Shown here: positions 19,343 through 28,011 of the stretch, in pieces
Numbering within the stretch: position 1 is the stretch's first letter
Layout of the letters: each line of letters starts with the position of its first letter
Assembly: GCF_900119845.1 (NCBI RefSeq)
Contig: NZ_FPKU01000003.1
Location: 301,645-365,644 of the forward strand
DNA from: Devosia enhydra
GTDB lineage: Bacteria > Pseudomonadota > Alphaproteobacteria > Rhizobiales > Devosiaceae
Direction: 5' to 3'
DNA: 64,000 nucleotides
Position numbers and translations under genes: made by a program
The notes under the pieces: model-generated
The model's database searches: none
What the model saw: only the letters and a program-made list of their open reading frames with translations
Told to the model about the DNA's origin: nothing

Positions 19343-19630
19343 GTGGAAATAGTGGTCTATATGCTGCGCTGCGCCGACGGTTCCTATTATGTGGGCAATA
19401 CCCGAAAGCTGATCGAGCACCGTGTGGCAGAGCACAATAGCGGGTTGATCGACGGCTATACCCGAAGTCGATTGCCGGTGGAGCTGGTTTACGCCGAGGC
19501 CACCAACATTCTCATGGTCGCGTTCGAGCGCGAGCGGCAGCTCAAGGGCTGGAGCCGCGCCAAGAAGGAGGCGTTGATCGCGGGACAGGTCGGGAACTTG
19601 GCGGAATTGGCCAGTCGGAAGAAGCGGTGA
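19343..19630 (+). CDS. GIY-YIG nuclease domain protein
   Basis: 95 residues from a GTG at 19343; longer starts would run into the repeat upstream. The single-domain protein has VYMLRCADGSYYVGNT (GIY and YIG strands), the conserved arginine/histidine helix HRVAEHNSG, and the ending RERQLKGWSRAKKEALI. These match the small UPF0213-like GIY-YIG family, whose cellular role is uncertain. Repeat elements of family A lie immediately on both sides, so the gene is a cassette within a repeat island. Confidence 0.87.
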   Translation: MEIVVYMLRCADGSYYVGNTRKLIEHRVAEHNSGLIDGYTRSRLPVELVYAEATNILMVAFERERQLKGWSRAKKEALIAGQVGNLAELASRKKR

Positions 19631-19646
19631 GCAGGAGGCCCCCGAA

Positions 19647-19689
19647 CCTCGTCCTTCGAGACGCCCCTGCGGGGCTCCTCAGGATGAGG
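19647..19689. repeat. Family A repeat
   Basis: A full copy with inner hairpin GCCCCTGCGGGGC, starting 17 bases after the GIY-YIG stop. It has the same orientation as the copy at 19157. Confidence 0.85.
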
Positions 19690-19719
19690 TTCTCAGGGAG
19701 AGAGGTGCTGGGGTGCGAA

Positions 19720-19762
19720 CCTCATCCTTCGAGATGGGGCTTCGCCCCTCCTCAGGATGAGG
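19720..19762. repeat. Family A repeat
   Basis: A full copy with inner hairpin GGGGCTTCGCCCC, thirty bases after the previous copy and in the same orientation. Confidence 0.85.
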
Positions 19763-19825
19763 ACTGCGGGGGTGGGGTTGGGCTTGGGATGTTCGGTGAA
19801 AGGGACAGCGGCGTGCTTAAGTGAA

Positions 19826-19868
19826 CCTCATCCTGAGGAGGCCCGCAGGGGCGTCTCGAAGGATGGGG
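19826..19868. repeat. Family A repeat, inverted
   Basis: A full copy in reverse orientation relative to its two left neighbours (CCTCATCCTGAGGAGG ... CTCGAAGGATGG). Confidence 0.85.
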
Positions 19869-19899
19869 TTCGGGCACTCGATCCAGATCCATTCCCGGA

Positions 19900-19977
19900 G
19901 TCGTCCCTGCGAAAGCAGGGACCCTCTTTTGTGACGCGCGTCCGGTTAACGGAGGTCCCTGCTTTCGCAGGGACGAC
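19900..19977. repeat. Dispersed palindromic repeat, family B
   Basis: Each end is a hairpin, CCCTGCGAAAGCAGGG on the left and CCCTGCTTTCGCAGGG on the right. The two ends also pair with one another (GTCGTCCC with GGGACGAC), so the whole 78-base unit is a nested palindrome. The central bases differ between copies. Confidence 0.85.
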
Positions 19978-20112
19978 CCGGCAGGGGTGGCGCGATGGAG
20001 GACATAAGGGGGTGTCGGGAGGGACGGCATAGAGGCCTTCGGCCGATCTCTCCCCCAAAGAAGAGGTAAGAAACCTCGGGGTTTCTTGGCCGCCGCTTGC
20101 GTCATCGTCCGG

Positions 20113-20152
20113 GTAAAAAGAATGGGGCCGGTTCCTTGCGGAAGCCGGCCCT
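20113..20152 (-). terminator. Candidate terminator for the DUF6101-like gene
   Basis: Read on the minus strand, a stem GGGCCGGCTTCC / GGAACCGGCCC with a four-base loop and one bulge is followed by CATTCTTTTT. It lies about 145 bases downstream of the minus-strand gene ending at 20298. No coding frame was found in the bases between them. Confidence 0.5.
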
Positions 20153-20297
20153 TAGCGCTTTGGAGGTCGCGAGTTCAGAGCCTTGCCGTCCCGATGTTAC
20201 GGGAGCGAGGCGCCGGCAGGTCAAACGTGCATGGGATCGTTGCCGGGTTTATCCAATAACGGTGTGGGCGGAAAAAGGTTTCGCCACACGGGGTGAT

Positions 20298-20828
20298 TCA
20301 GTTGGTTTCCACCGCGCCGGGCTTGCGGCGGTTGAGAAAGCGGGGGCGGCGGCTGGCTTCGGCGGCAAGGCGGCGGCGCTCGGTGGTCTGTCCCACCATG
20401 ACGCCATCGACGGTCTGGCTGTAGGGCAAGAGCGCGCCATCGCCGCTCTTGATGTAGAGCGGCAGCCGCAGCTTCTTGCCCCAGTTCTGCCATTCGGCCA
20501 CGACGTGGGCGTTGCCGGTCTCCTCGAACACCTTGTAGTTGAGCTCGGGATCGCCATGCACCAGCTCGATGGCGCTGGTGAGCTCGCCCTCTTCGGAGAT
20601 GCGGGTGGAGACGGCGACGCCGATGAACTCCTCCACGGGAACCTTGATCTTGATCGCGACGCCGCTCTTTTCGAGCGTGCGCCTGACCGTCACGGTGCGC
20701 GAGGGGTCGCGCGGGCCGTTGTCATTGGCTGCCCCGAAGCGGCGCAGTGCCGTGGCCGCGCGGGAAGGCCTTTCGGCCCCGAACAGCATGACGACGCTCG
20801 AACCCTCAATGCCGATGCCAGAATTCAT
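20298..20828 (-). CDS. Conserved hypothetical protein, DUF6101-like
   Basis: 176 residues from the ATG at 20828; a TTG at 20846 is an upstream alternative. The N-terminus is variable and basic, a central beta-rich segment (VPVEEFIGVAVSTRISEEG, then VELVHGDPEL-like) follows, and the C-terminus is arginine-rich (RRRLAAEASRRPRFLNRRKPG). It looks like the DUF6101 family of Rhizobiales, but I hold that name loosely. There is no signal peptide or membrane segment, so it is probably cytoplasmic, and no function can be assigned. Confidence 0.7.
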   Translation of the reverse strand: MNSGIGIEGSSVVMLFGAERPSRAATALRRFGAANDNGPRDPSRTVTVRRTLEKSGVAIKIKVPVEEFIGVAVSTRISEEGELTSAIELVHGDPELNYKVFEETGNAHVVAEWQNWGKKLRLPLYIKSGDGALLPYSQTVDGVMVGQTTERRRLAAEASRRPRFLNRRKPGAVETN

Positions 20829-21115
20829 TTCGTGCCTCACTGTCAATCATCAGGGGCCTGGTTGCTCCGGCCCTGTTTGTGAGGCTCAATCTAGCGCCCC
20901 GCCTTTCCACCCGGCTTAAGAAACTGAGTTAAGTTTACGTAGTTTTGTGCAGGGTTAGCGGCTCGTCACCGGGTGCAGCGATCGGTTAACCCAAGCGCTT
21001 CCAATCGTTACGGTTTTTAAGACTTGCGCGTTCTGGGCGCGGTTTTGGCACATGGTGGAAGGGTGGTTTTCCTTGCGCGCGGAAAGCGCTAGAACCCAGC
21101 CTCGGAAACCAGCGG

Positions 21116-21973
21116 ATGCCGATGCCCCCCACCCAAGCCACCAGCCATGCCGAAGACCTCGAACTGCTGCGCTCGAGCGCGGTGGCGGCCGGCATCATCG
21201 CATCGGGCTATTTCCGCCGCGACCTCAAGAGCTGGACCAAGGACAATGCCTCCCCGGTCAGCGAAGCCGATATCGTGCTCGACCAGTTCCTGTTCGCCAA
21301 TCTGCGCGCCGCCCGCCCCGATTATGGCTGGCTCTCGGAAGAAACCGCCGACATCCCCGAGGGGCGGCTTGGCTTTCGCCGCGTCTTCGTGGTCGACCCC
21401 ATCGATGGCACGCGCGGCTTCATTAGAGGCGAGGACAGCTGGTCGGTCTCGCTTGCCGTGGTCGAGGATGGCGTGGCGGTGGCCGGCGTGGTTTACGCCC
21501 CGGCGCGCGACGAGATGTATGAGGCCAGCAAGGGCGATGGTGCGCGCCTCAACGGCCGCCCGCTCGTGCCCCAGCGCGTGCCGGGCCGCACCGCCCCGCT
21601 GATCCCGGCGCCCGGCGCGGTGCATCAGGAATTGCAGGCCGCCGGGCTCCATTACGCGCGCGGGCCGGCCTATCCCTCGCTGGCCTATCGCCTTGTGCAG
21701 GTGGCCACCGGCAAGCTCGATGCGGCGGTGGCGCGGCGCGGCGCGCAGGATTGGGATATCGCGGGGGCGGCCATCATCCTGGCCGAGGCGGGCATCGCCT
21801 TTGACGATGTGTGCATGGGTGCCCTGCGCTTCAACCGGCCCGAAATCCGCCACGGGGCGCTTGCCGCCATCGGCCACCCATGGCTAAAAGCCTATCTGCA
21901 TGAGGCGCTGATCCGGGTCTATGGCTGTCCGCCGGCGGCGCAGGACACAACCCTGGAGAACGGTTCGCCATGA
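21116..21973 (+). CDS. Inositol-monophosphatase-family phosphatase, CysQ-like
   Basis: 285 residues, ATG at 21116 (second ATG at 21122). The magnesium and phosphate motifs are WLSEET (motif with metal glutamate), DPIDGTRGF and QDWDIAGAAIILAEAG. The family covers inositol-1-phosphatases and 3'(2'),5'-bisphosphate nucleotidases; the short form and rhizobial context favour a CysQ-like nucleotidase, but substrate choice is uncertain. It leads a tightly overlapping rightward cluster: its stop overlaps the DUF4170 start by four bases. Confidence 0.88.
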   Translation: MPMPPTQATSHAEDLELLRSSAVAAGIIASGYFRRDLKSWTKDNASPVSEADIVLDQFLFANLRAARPDYGWLSEETADIPEGRLGFRRVFVVDPIDGTRGFIRGEDSWSVSLAVVEDGVAVAGVVYAPARDEMYEASKGDGARLNGRPLVPQRVPGRTAPLIPAPGAVHQELQAAGLHYARGPAYPSLAYRLVQVATGKLDAAVARRGAQDWDIAGAAIILAEAGIAFDDVCMGALRFNRPEIRHGALAAIGHPWLKAYLHEALIRVYGCPPAAQDTTLENGSP

Positions 21974-22236
21974 CCACTGCGCCAAAGACCACTGCGACAA
22001 AGTCCACCCCGTCCAAGCAGCTTCTGCACCTGGTGATCGGGGGCGAAGTGCAGCCCGGCGAGGAGATCGTGTTCAAGGATCTCACCCAGGTCGATCTCGT
22101 GGGCGTCTATCCCAACTACGCCGCCGCCCAGGCCGTGTGGAAGCAGAAGGCGCAGATGACGGTCGACAATGCCGAGATGCGCTATTTCGTGGTGCACCTG
22201 CATCGCCTGCTGAACCCCGAAGACGATCAGGCGTGA
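21970..22236 (+). CDS. DUF4170 protein
   Basis: 88 residues. The conserved stretch FKDLTQVDLVGVYPNYAAA, then WKQKAQMTVDNAEMRYFVVHL, is that of DUF4170, an alphaproteobacterial family of unknown function. It overlaps the upstream phosphatase gene by four bases (ATGA) and the downstream acyltransferase gene by four (GTGA), so all three are probably made together. The conserved pairing with a DUF374 acyltransferase hints at a lipid-linked role. Confidence 0.87.
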   Translation: MTTAPKTTATKSTPSKQLLHLVIGGEVQPGEEIVFKDLTQVDLVGVYPNYAAAQAVWKQKAQMTVDNAEMRYFVVHLHRLLNPEDDQA

Positions 22237-22952
22237 CCGCGCCTGCCACGACGCCTCACGCCCGCGGGCTCAAGGATCATCCCTTCGTCCGCTGGCTCTT
22301 TGGCGCCGTGCTGATCGGGGGCTATCTGCGGTTCATCCGGATGACCTCCCGGGTCGTCTACGATCCGCCCGATTGCTGGCAGAAGGCGCAGGCCGACTGG
22401 CCGGTGATCGCGGTCTCCTGGCACGGGCAATCCAACCTCGCCTATGCCTGCATTCCCGACACCTCGAACCTGGCGCTGCTGATCTCGAACCATCCCGACG
22501 GTCAGATGGCGGCGGCGATGGCGCGCTCGTTCGGGTACAGGACCATCGAGGCAGCCGGAACCAGCGACGCGCGCGCCCAGGCCTCGGGCGGGCTCGCGGC
22601 CTTTCGCGGCATGCTCAAGGCCTTAAAGGACGGCACGACGCTGTTTGCCACCGCCGACATTCCGCCCATACCCGGCCGCAATGTCAGCCTGGGGATGATC
22701 GCGCTCGCCCGCCGCTCGGGCCGGCCGGTGTTTGCCATCGCCACGGCCAGTTCGCGCCGCAAGATCCTGACCCGGGTGTGGGACCGGATGCAGATGAACT
22801 ATCCCTTTTCCACCATCGCCTTCGTCGCCGAGGGCCCGATCTGGATGAGCGACAAGGCGGTTTCCGACGAGGCCTATGCCGCCGAACTCAAGGCGGCGCT
22901 CGACCGGGTGCTGGAGCGCGCCTTCGCCATCGCCGACGGAAAGGCTCAGTGA
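22233..22952 (+). CDS. DUF374 lysophospholipid acyltransferase-like protein
   Basis: 239 residues from the GTG at 22233 overlapping the DUF4170 stop. DUF374 belongs to the LPLAT superfamily. Visible motifs are SWHGQSNLAY (SWH in place of the usual HX4D block), SNHPDGQMAA, and GTTLFATADIPPIPGR. Family members are thought to acylate lipid A precursors or lysolipids; the acceptor here is unknown. One N-terminal hydrophobic segment (WLFGAVLIGGYLRFI) may anchor it to the inner membrane. Confidence 0.85.
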   Translation: MTAPATTPHARGLKDHPFVRWLFGAVLIGGYLRFIRMTSRVVYDPPDCWQKAQADWPVIAVSWHGQSNLAYACIPDTSNLALLISNHPDGQMAAAMARSFGYRTIEAAGTSDARAQASGGLAAFRGMLKALKDGTTLFATADIPPIPGRNVSLGMIALARRSGRPVFAIATASSRRKILTRVWDRMQMNYPFSTIAFVAEGPIWMSDKAVSDEAYAAELKAALDRVLERAFAIADGKAQ

Positions 22953-23392
22953 GCCCCTCGCCCATGGAGCTGGCGCTGCGCCTCGCTGAAGAGGCGGCCG
23001 AGCGCGGCGAAGTGCCGGTGGGAGCCGTGGTGATGGAGGGGGACGTCGTGCTCGCTGCCGAAGCCAACCGCATGCGGGCGCTTGGCGACCCCACCGCCCA
23101 TGCCGAAATGCTGGCGATGCGCGCGGCGCTCGCGGCGCGCGGCACAGGCCGGCTCGATGGCTGCGATCTTTATGTGACGCTCGAGCCCTGCGCCATGTGC
23201 GCCGGGGCCATCGCCCATGCCCGCATCCGCCGCCTTTATTACGGGGCGGAGGATGTGAAGGCAGGGGCGGTCGACAATGGCGTGCGGCTTTTCGCGCAAC
23301 CCTCCTGCCACCACGCGCCCGAGGTCATTTCCGGTCCTGGTGAACGCCGCGCAGAGGCTCTGTTGCGGCAGTTCTTTCGGGATCGGCGATAA
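22949..23392 (+). CDS. tadA: tRNA-specific adenosine deaminase
   Basis: 147 residues from a GTG at 22949 overlapping the previous stop; an ATG at 22964 is also possible. The zinc motifs HAEMLAMRAA and EPCAMCAGA are intact. TadA converts A34 to inosine in tRNA-Arg(ACG) and is essential in most bacteria. The 3' end overlaps the convergent patatin gene by 68 bases; both C-termini look genuine. Confidence 0.94.
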   Translation: MSPSPMELALRLAEEAAERGEVPVGAVVMEGDVVLAAEANRMRALGDPTAHAEMLAMRAALAARGTGRLDGCDLYVTLEPCAMCAGAIAHARIRRLYYGAEDVKAGAVDNGVRLFAQPSCHHAPEVISGPGERRAEALLRQFFRDRR

Positions 23393-24209
23393 AGCCGTCG
23401 ATGGCGCGCGACAGCTGGCGCTTGAAATTGTCCTTGTCGGCCTCGACGGCGGCAAGGATCTCCTTGACCCGCCAGAATTCGAGAAAGCCGAATTCCGAGA
23501 CGCGCGGGCGCACGAAGACATCAGGCGGATAGGCCGCCAGCATCTGCGCCATCAGCGAATGCATCATGATCTGGGCCGAGCCGAACCAGGTATCGAGCGC
23601 CGAGGGCGCAGCGACATAGCGGTGCGCCGTGGGATCGCCATTGACGTCGATGGCCACCAGCACGTCGCAATCGGCCGCCTGATCGACCGGCAAAGGGTTG
23701 ACCACGCCGCCATCGACGAGCAGGTGATTGGCAAAGGAGACGGGGCGGAAAAAGGACGGGATCGAGATCGAGCCGGCAATGGCGGGCCGCAGAGGGCCGG
23801 TGTTGAACACCACCTGGTGCCAGCTGTGATAATCGGTCGCCACCACATAAAGCGGCACCTTGAGCCCATCAAAGCTCTGCGGCAGGGTTTCGGGCACGAA
23901 GGCGTTGACCACCGCCAGCCCGTCGAGCTGCACCGAAAGCCCGTTGCGCCAGAGCCCGTTGAGGTCGCCGATCTGGGCGCTCCACACCCGTCCGGCCATG
24001 GTCTGGACGGTGGAGAGCACCGAAAAGCTGTGATCGCGCAGGGCCTTGCCGCTCATGCCACTGGCCCATCCGGCCCCGAGCAGCGCCCCGATCGAGGTGC
24101 CGGCGATGATCGAGGGAGTGAGCCCCATCTCGTCCATCGCCTCGATATAGGGAATATGCGAGAGCCCGCGCGCCGACCCCCCGCCAAGCGCCACCCCGAT
24201 GCGCGGCAT
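23325..24209 (-). CDS. Patatin-like phospholipase
   Basis: 294 residues from the ATG at 24209. The frame remains open to a TTG at 24395, and the extra 62 residues (with FKNPFRPRRKNG) may be real, so the start is unsettled. Catalytic features are the oxyanion loop GGGSARG, the serine in GTSIG and the aspartate in DGG, so the Ser-Asp dyad is complete. There is no signal peptide on the shorter form, consistent with RssA-type cytoplasmic members. It overlaps tadA tail to tail by 68 bases. Confidence 0.85.
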   Translation of the reverse strand: MPRIGVALGGGSARGLSHIPYIEAMDEMGLTPSIIAGTSIGALLGAGWASGMSGKALRDHSFSVLSTVQTMAGRVWSAQIGDLNGLWRNGLSVQLDGLAVVNAFVPETLPQSFDGLKVPLYVVATDYHSWHQVVFNTGPLRPAIAGSISIPSFFRPVSFANHLLVDGGVVNPLPVDQAADCDVLVAIDVNGDPTAHRYVAAPSALDTWFGSAQIMMHSLMAQMLAAYPPDVFVRPRVSEFGFLEFWRVKEILAAVEADKDNFKRQLSRAIDGFIADPERTAATEPLRGVHQDRK

Positions 24210-24449
24210 GGCGCCCGGATCGCGCCGGGGCGGCGGCGCCTGCCCGCGCAACCGGTCGACATAGAGCTGCCCGCGCCTCTGGAGCGCCGTGGGGCCGTTC
24301 TTCCGGCGCGGGCGAAAGGGATTCTTGAACAAGGCGGCGGCCGGTTCTGCTTGAGACGCTGTCCCAAAGGTAGGCCTGCGGGGGGCGGACTTCAATGCGG
24401 ATGGGGGGGGTGGCCTGGACTTGGCCTACCCCTACTGCGCCTGCGCAGT

Positions 24450-24492
24450 CCTCATCCTGAGGAGGGGCGGAGCCCCGTCTCGAAGGACGAGG
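24450..24492. repeat. Family A repeat, inverted
   Basis: A full copy with inner hairpin GGGGCGGAGCCCC. A decayed partner carrying CCTCGCCCTTAGAGACG follows at about 24514-24540. Confidence 0.85.
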
Positions 24493-24579
24493 GCGGGCAC
24501 ACCGGGGACCCGGACCTCGCCCTTAGAGACGCCTCTGCCTGCCATTCGCGCCTAGCGCTCAGCCCCGATATGCCACGGC

Positions 24580-24606
24580 GTCATTCCCGCGAAAGCGGGA
24601 AACCAG
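24580..24606. repeat. Dispersed repeat, family D
   Basis: A short unit with the hairpin TTCCCGCGAAAGCGGGAA preceded by GCGTCA and followed by ACCAG. A second copy lies at 31554. Confidence 0.7.
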
Positions 24607-24648
24607 TTGTGATCTCAGTCACATGCGGGATTTGGCGCGTGTGGCCAA

Positions 24649-24719
24649 GGCCCCTCACCCGGCGCTATCGCGCCGACCTCTCCCCCGAAGGGAGAGGTGA
24701 AGAGGGGCCTACACTAAAT
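24649..24719. repeat. Dispersed palindromic repeat, family C, first of an inverted pair
   Basis: The unit reads CCCCTCACCCGGCGC, then a GCGCCGACCTC arm, then the hairpin CTCCCCCGAAGGGAGAG. It is the left member of a head-to-head pair with 24753-24812. Confidence 0.8.
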
Positions 24720-24752
24720 CGCCTGCCAGAACCGCCATTCCCGAGCCTTGCG

Positions 24753-24812
24753 CACCTCTTACCTCTCCCTTCGGGGAGAGGTCGGCCGGAGGCCGGGTGA
24801 GGGGGCCTTGCC
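24753..24812. repeat. Family C repeat, inverted member of the pair
   Basis: The reverse orientation of the copy at 24649, separated by a 33-base spacer, with the hairpin CTCTCCCTTCGGGGAGAG and the ending CCGGGTGAGGGGGCC. The pair lies just downstream of purD, between it and the patatin gene. Confidence 0.8.
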
Positions 24813-24857
24813 GTTTGCGCGATCGCGGGGCTGACCTTAATCAGCTCATAGCAAGAC

Positions 24858-26126
24858 CTACCCCCGCGAGAGGGCGCGCCAGCCGATGTCGCGGCGGAAG
24901 AAGCCTTCGGGCCAGTCGATGGCATCGATGGCGGCGTAGGCGCGGGCGCGGGCGTCGCCCACCGTGGCGCCCAGCGCGGTCACGTTGAGCACCCGCCCGC
25001 CATTGGCGACCAGCTGCCCATCGATCCGGGCCGTGCCGGCGTGAAAGACCTGCAGCGTCTCGTCGTCGAGCCCCTCTGCGCCGGCGATGACGCTGCCCTT
25101 GCCATAGGCGCCCGGATAGCCACGGGTGGCCATGATGACGGTAAGGGCGGCTTCTTCGCGCCATTCCGCGTGCCGGCCGCGCAGATTGCCGGTGGCGGCG
25201 GCTTCGAGCAGGTCGAGAATGTCGGATTTGAGCCGCATCATCAGCACCTGGCATTCGGGATCGCCGAACCGGGCATTGTATTCGATGAGCTTGGGCCCCT
25301 CGCGGGTGATCATCAGCCCGGCATAGAGCACGCCCTGATAGGGGGTGCCGCGCGCCTTGAGGCCCTGCACCGTGGGGTCGATGATCTCGTTCATGGTGCG
25401 GGCGATGAGCGCATCGGTCATCACCGGAGCGGGCGAATAGGCCCCCATGCCGCCGGTATTGGGGCCGGTATCGCCCTCGAAGGCGCGCTTGTGATCCTGC
25501 GCGGTTTCGAGCAGCAGGGTGCGCTCGCCATCGCAGAGCACGAAGACGCTCGCCTCCTCGCCTTCGAGAAACTCCTCGATGACCACCGAGGCGCCGGCTG
25601 CCCCGAAGGCGCCGGCAAAGCAGTCGCGCACGGCAGCTTCGGCCTCGATGCGGCTCATGGCGACGGTGACGCCCTTGCCGGCGGCAAGCCCGTCGGCCTT
25701 GACCACGATGGGCACGGGCTGGCTGCGGATATAGGCCAGCGCCGGGGCTTCGGCATCGAAGCGGGCGTAGCGGGCCGTGGGGATGTTGAATTCGTCGCAG
25801 AGCGCCTTGGTGAAGCTTTTCGAACCTTCGAGCCGGGCGGCTTCGGCGCTGGGGCAGAAGCATGCGATGCCGGCGCCGCGCACCCTGTCGCCGAGGCCGG
25901 CCACGACCTGCGCATCGGGACCGACGACGACAAAATCGATGCGCTCGGCGGCGCAGAAGGCGATCACCGCCTGCGGATCATCGATATCGAGCCCGACATT
26001 TTCGGCGACCGCTGCCGTGCCGGCATTGCCGGGCGCGCAGAACAGCTTGCGCAGCCGCGGCGACTTGCCGATGGCCCAGCACAGGGCATGCTCGCGCCCG
26101 CCCGATCCGATTACCAGTACCCGCAT
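24858..26126 (-). CDS. purD: Phosphoribosylamine-glycine ligase (GARS)
   Basis: 422 residues from the ATG at 26126 ([15 protein letters not shown]), the usual start of PurD; an in-frame extension upstream is rejected. It is an ATP-grasp enzyme of purine synthesis. Seen are the N-terminal pre-ATP-grasp fold, [11 protein letters not shown], the [12 protein letters not shown] strand and the metal-binding [12 protein letters not shown]. It is transcribed divergently from xseA across a repeat-rich gap. Confidence 0.96.
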   Translation of the reverse strand: MRVLVIGSGGREHALCWAIGKSPRLRKLFCAPGNAGTAAVAENVGLDIDDPQAVIAFCAAERIDFVVVGPDAQVVAGLGDRVRGAGIACFCPSAEAARLEGSKSFTKALCDEFNIPTARYARFDAEAPALAYIRSQPVPIVVKADGLAAGKGVTVAMSRIEAEAAVRDCFAGAFGAAGASVVIEEFLEGEEASVFVLCDGERTLLLETAQDHKRAFEGDTGPNTGGMGAYSPAPVMTDALIARTMNEIIDPTVQGLKARGTPYQGVLYAGLMITREGPKLIEYNARFGDPECQVLMMRLKSDILDLLEAAATGNLRGRHAEWREEAALTVIMATRGYPGAYGKGSVIAGAEGLDDETLQVFHAGTARIDGQLVANGGRVLNVTALGATVGDARARAYAAIDAIDWPEGFFRRDIGWRALSRG

Positions 26127-26262
26127 CTGGCCCCCACCACGCAAAGGTTTGGCCTCCCCTGGGGCTCTCGCCGGCCCGTGGAGGGGCTTTTGCATGAAAC
26201 CGGGGGAAGGACAAGGGCGCGAGCGCTCTGGGCGGGGGAGCGGGGAGTTGTGAGTGCCCGAA

Positions 26263-26305
26263 CCTCGTTCTTCGAGACGCCCCTGCGGGGCTCCTCAGAA
26301 TGAGG
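26263..26305. repeat. Family A repeat
   Basis: A full copy with inner hairpin GCCCCTGCGGGGC in the divergent gap between purD and xseA. The arms differ by compensating changes (CCTCGTTC with GAATGAGG), which argues that pairing matters. Confidence 0.8.
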
Positions 26306-26353
26306 TTCTCCGAGAGCTGAATGAGACGCTGTGGGAGGCCGGATGAGCCCGAT

Positions 26354-26396
26354 CTCATGGTGAGGAACGCCGCACGGCGCGTCCCGAACCATGGGG
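26354..26396. repeat. Palindromic repeat, family E (A-related)
   Basis: Outer arms CATGGT and ACCATG pair, and an inner GCCGCACGGC hairpin lies between GAGGAAC and CCCGAAC. It has the same plan as family A with a different sequence, and is the only copy seen. Confidence 0.6.
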
Positions 26397-26432
26397 GCGA
26401 GGTGAGGGTTACGATTCGGGCCGAGAGGGTGA

Positions 26433-26491
26433 ACCCCTCATCCGGCCCTGCGGGCCATTTTCTCCCACGAGGGGAGAAGGGAAGTGGCCCC
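26433..26491. repeat. Family C variant
   Basis: CCCCTCATCCGGCCC, then GGGCC, then the hairpin TCTCCCACGAGGGGAGA. This variant of family C ends about 45 bases before the xseA start at 26538. Confidence 0.65.
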
Positions 26492-26537
26492 CTGCCCCAC
26501 CCTTGACCCCGCACCCCTAATGGCGCAGGACGGGGCC

Positions 26538-27965
26538 ATGAGCGACATGCTGACCAATGCTGGCGATTATACCGTTTCGGAGATCGCCGGAGCGCTGAAG
26601 CGGACGGTGGAGGACGTGTTCGGGCATGTGCGGGTGCGCGGGGAAATCTCGGGCTTTCGCGGCCAGCATGCCTCGGGGCACGCCTATTTTACCTTGAAGG
26701 ATGCCGATGCGGCGATCGATGCCGTGGTGTGGCGCACGAGCTTTGCCCGCCTGCGCTTCAAGCCGCAGGAGGGGCTGGAGGTGATCGCCACGGGGCGGCT
26801 CACCACCTATCCCAAATCATCGAAATACCAGATCGTCATCGAGCAGATCGAGCCGGCCGGCGTCGGCGCGCTGATGGCGCTGCTCGAGGAGCGGCGCAAG
26901 GCGCTGGCGGCCGAAGGGCTGTTCGATCGCGAGCGGAAGCGCCCGCTGCCCTATCTGCCGCGCGTCATTGGGGTCATTACCTCGCCCACGGGCGCGGTGA
27001 TCCGGGATATCCTCCATCGGCTCGACGACCGGTTCCCCTCCCATGTGCTGGTGTGGCCGGTGCGGGTGCAGGGCGAGACCTCGGCCGCCGAAGTGACAGC
27101 GGCGATCGCGGGCTTCAACGCGCTTTTGCCGGAGGGCGACATCCCCCGCCCCGACCTGCTGATCGTGGCGCGCGGGGGCGGTTCGATCGAGGATCTCTGG
27201 GGCTTCAACGAGGAAAACGTGGTGCGCGCCATTGCCGGCAGCGCCATTCCGGTGATCTCGGCGGTGGGCCACGAGACCGACACGACGCTGGCCGATTTTG
27301 CCGCCGACCATCGCGCCCCCACCCCCACGGCGGCGGCCGAGGCGGCGGTGCCGGTGCGGGCCGACCTCATCGGCTATGTGGCCGAACTGGACCTGCGGCT
27401 GGGCCATGGAGCGCGGCGCATCGGCGGCTCGGCACGCGACAGGTTGCGGGCAGCGGCGGCCGGCCTGCCGCGTCCGCAGGACCTGCTGACCACCAAGCGG
27501 CAAAGGCTCGACCACGCCGCGACGGGGCTGGCCACCGGATTGCGGCACATGGCGCAGCTCAAATCGATCCGCCTGATGCGCACGGCGCCGCGCCTCTCTC
27601 CGCATCTGCTGTCGCAGCGGCTGGGCAACGCCGCCGAGCGGCTCGAGCGGGCCGGCGGTCGCATCGCGCCGGCACTGCACGGAACGCTGGAGCGGCGGGG
27701 CGACAGGGTTGCGGGACTGGGGCGGCTGCTCGAAAGCATGAGCCACAAGGGCGTGCTGCGGCGCGGCTTCGCGCTCGTCACGCGCGGCGGCGAGATCGTG
27801 CGCGACAAGGCGGGGCTCAACCCGGGCGATGCGGTGGTACTCGAATTTGCCGATGGCGAGATCGGCGCGGTGATCGAGGGCGGCGGCGGCAAGCCGAAGC
27901 CGCCGCGCAAGGCGGGCGAGGCGCCCGATGCCGGCAGCACGACGCGGCAGCAAAGCCTCTTCTGA
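26538..27965 (+). CDS. xseA: Exodeoxyribonuclease VII large subunit
   Basis: 475 residues from the ATG at 26538; an ATG at 26520 is equally open. An N-terminal OB fold ([13 protein letters not shown]) binds single-stranded DNA, the nuclease core has [23 protein letters not shown] and [15 protein letters not shown], and a long coiled C-terminal region follows. With XseB, which is not in this window, it degrades single-stranded DNA. The DUF2093 gene follows 46 bases later. Confidence 0.95.
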   Translation: MSDMLTNAGDYTVSEIAGALKRTVEDVFGHVRVRGEISGFRGQHASGHAYFTLKDADAAIDAVVWRTSFARLRFKPQEGLEVIATGRLTTYPKSSKYQIVIEQIEPAGVGALMALLEERRKALAAEGLFDRERKRPLPYLPRVIGVITSPTGAVIRDILHRLDDRFPSHVLVWPVRVQGETSAAEVTAAIAGFNALLPEGDIPRPDLLIVARGGGSIEDLWGFNEENVVRAIAGSAIPVISAVGHETDTTLADFAADHRAPTPTAAAEAAVPVRADLIGYVAELDLRLGHGARRIGGSARDRLRAAAAGLPRPQDLLTTKRQRLDHAATGLATGLRHMAQLKSIRLMRTAPRLSPHLLSQRLGNAAERLERAGGRIAPALHGTLERRGDRVAGLGRLLESMSHKGVLRRGFALVTRGGEIVRDKAGLNPGDAVVLEFADGEIGAVIEGGGGKPKPPRKAGEAPDAGSTTRQQSLF

Positions 27966-28011
27966 TAGCGGTCGGTCTCCATTATATGTGGAGGCCCAGA
28001 AAGGCCGGCCG

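Noticed and set aside
19157..19977. Regularly repeated units resembling a CRISPR array
   Set aside because: The repeats are palindromic, differ in orientation, are unevenly spaced and are separated by a gene; no cas genes are present.
20916..20933. Two TTAAG boxes between the DUF6101-like and CysQ-like genes, possibly a CtrA site
   Set aside because: The TTAA boxes are separated by nine bases, not seven, and neither has the TTAACCAT half-site.
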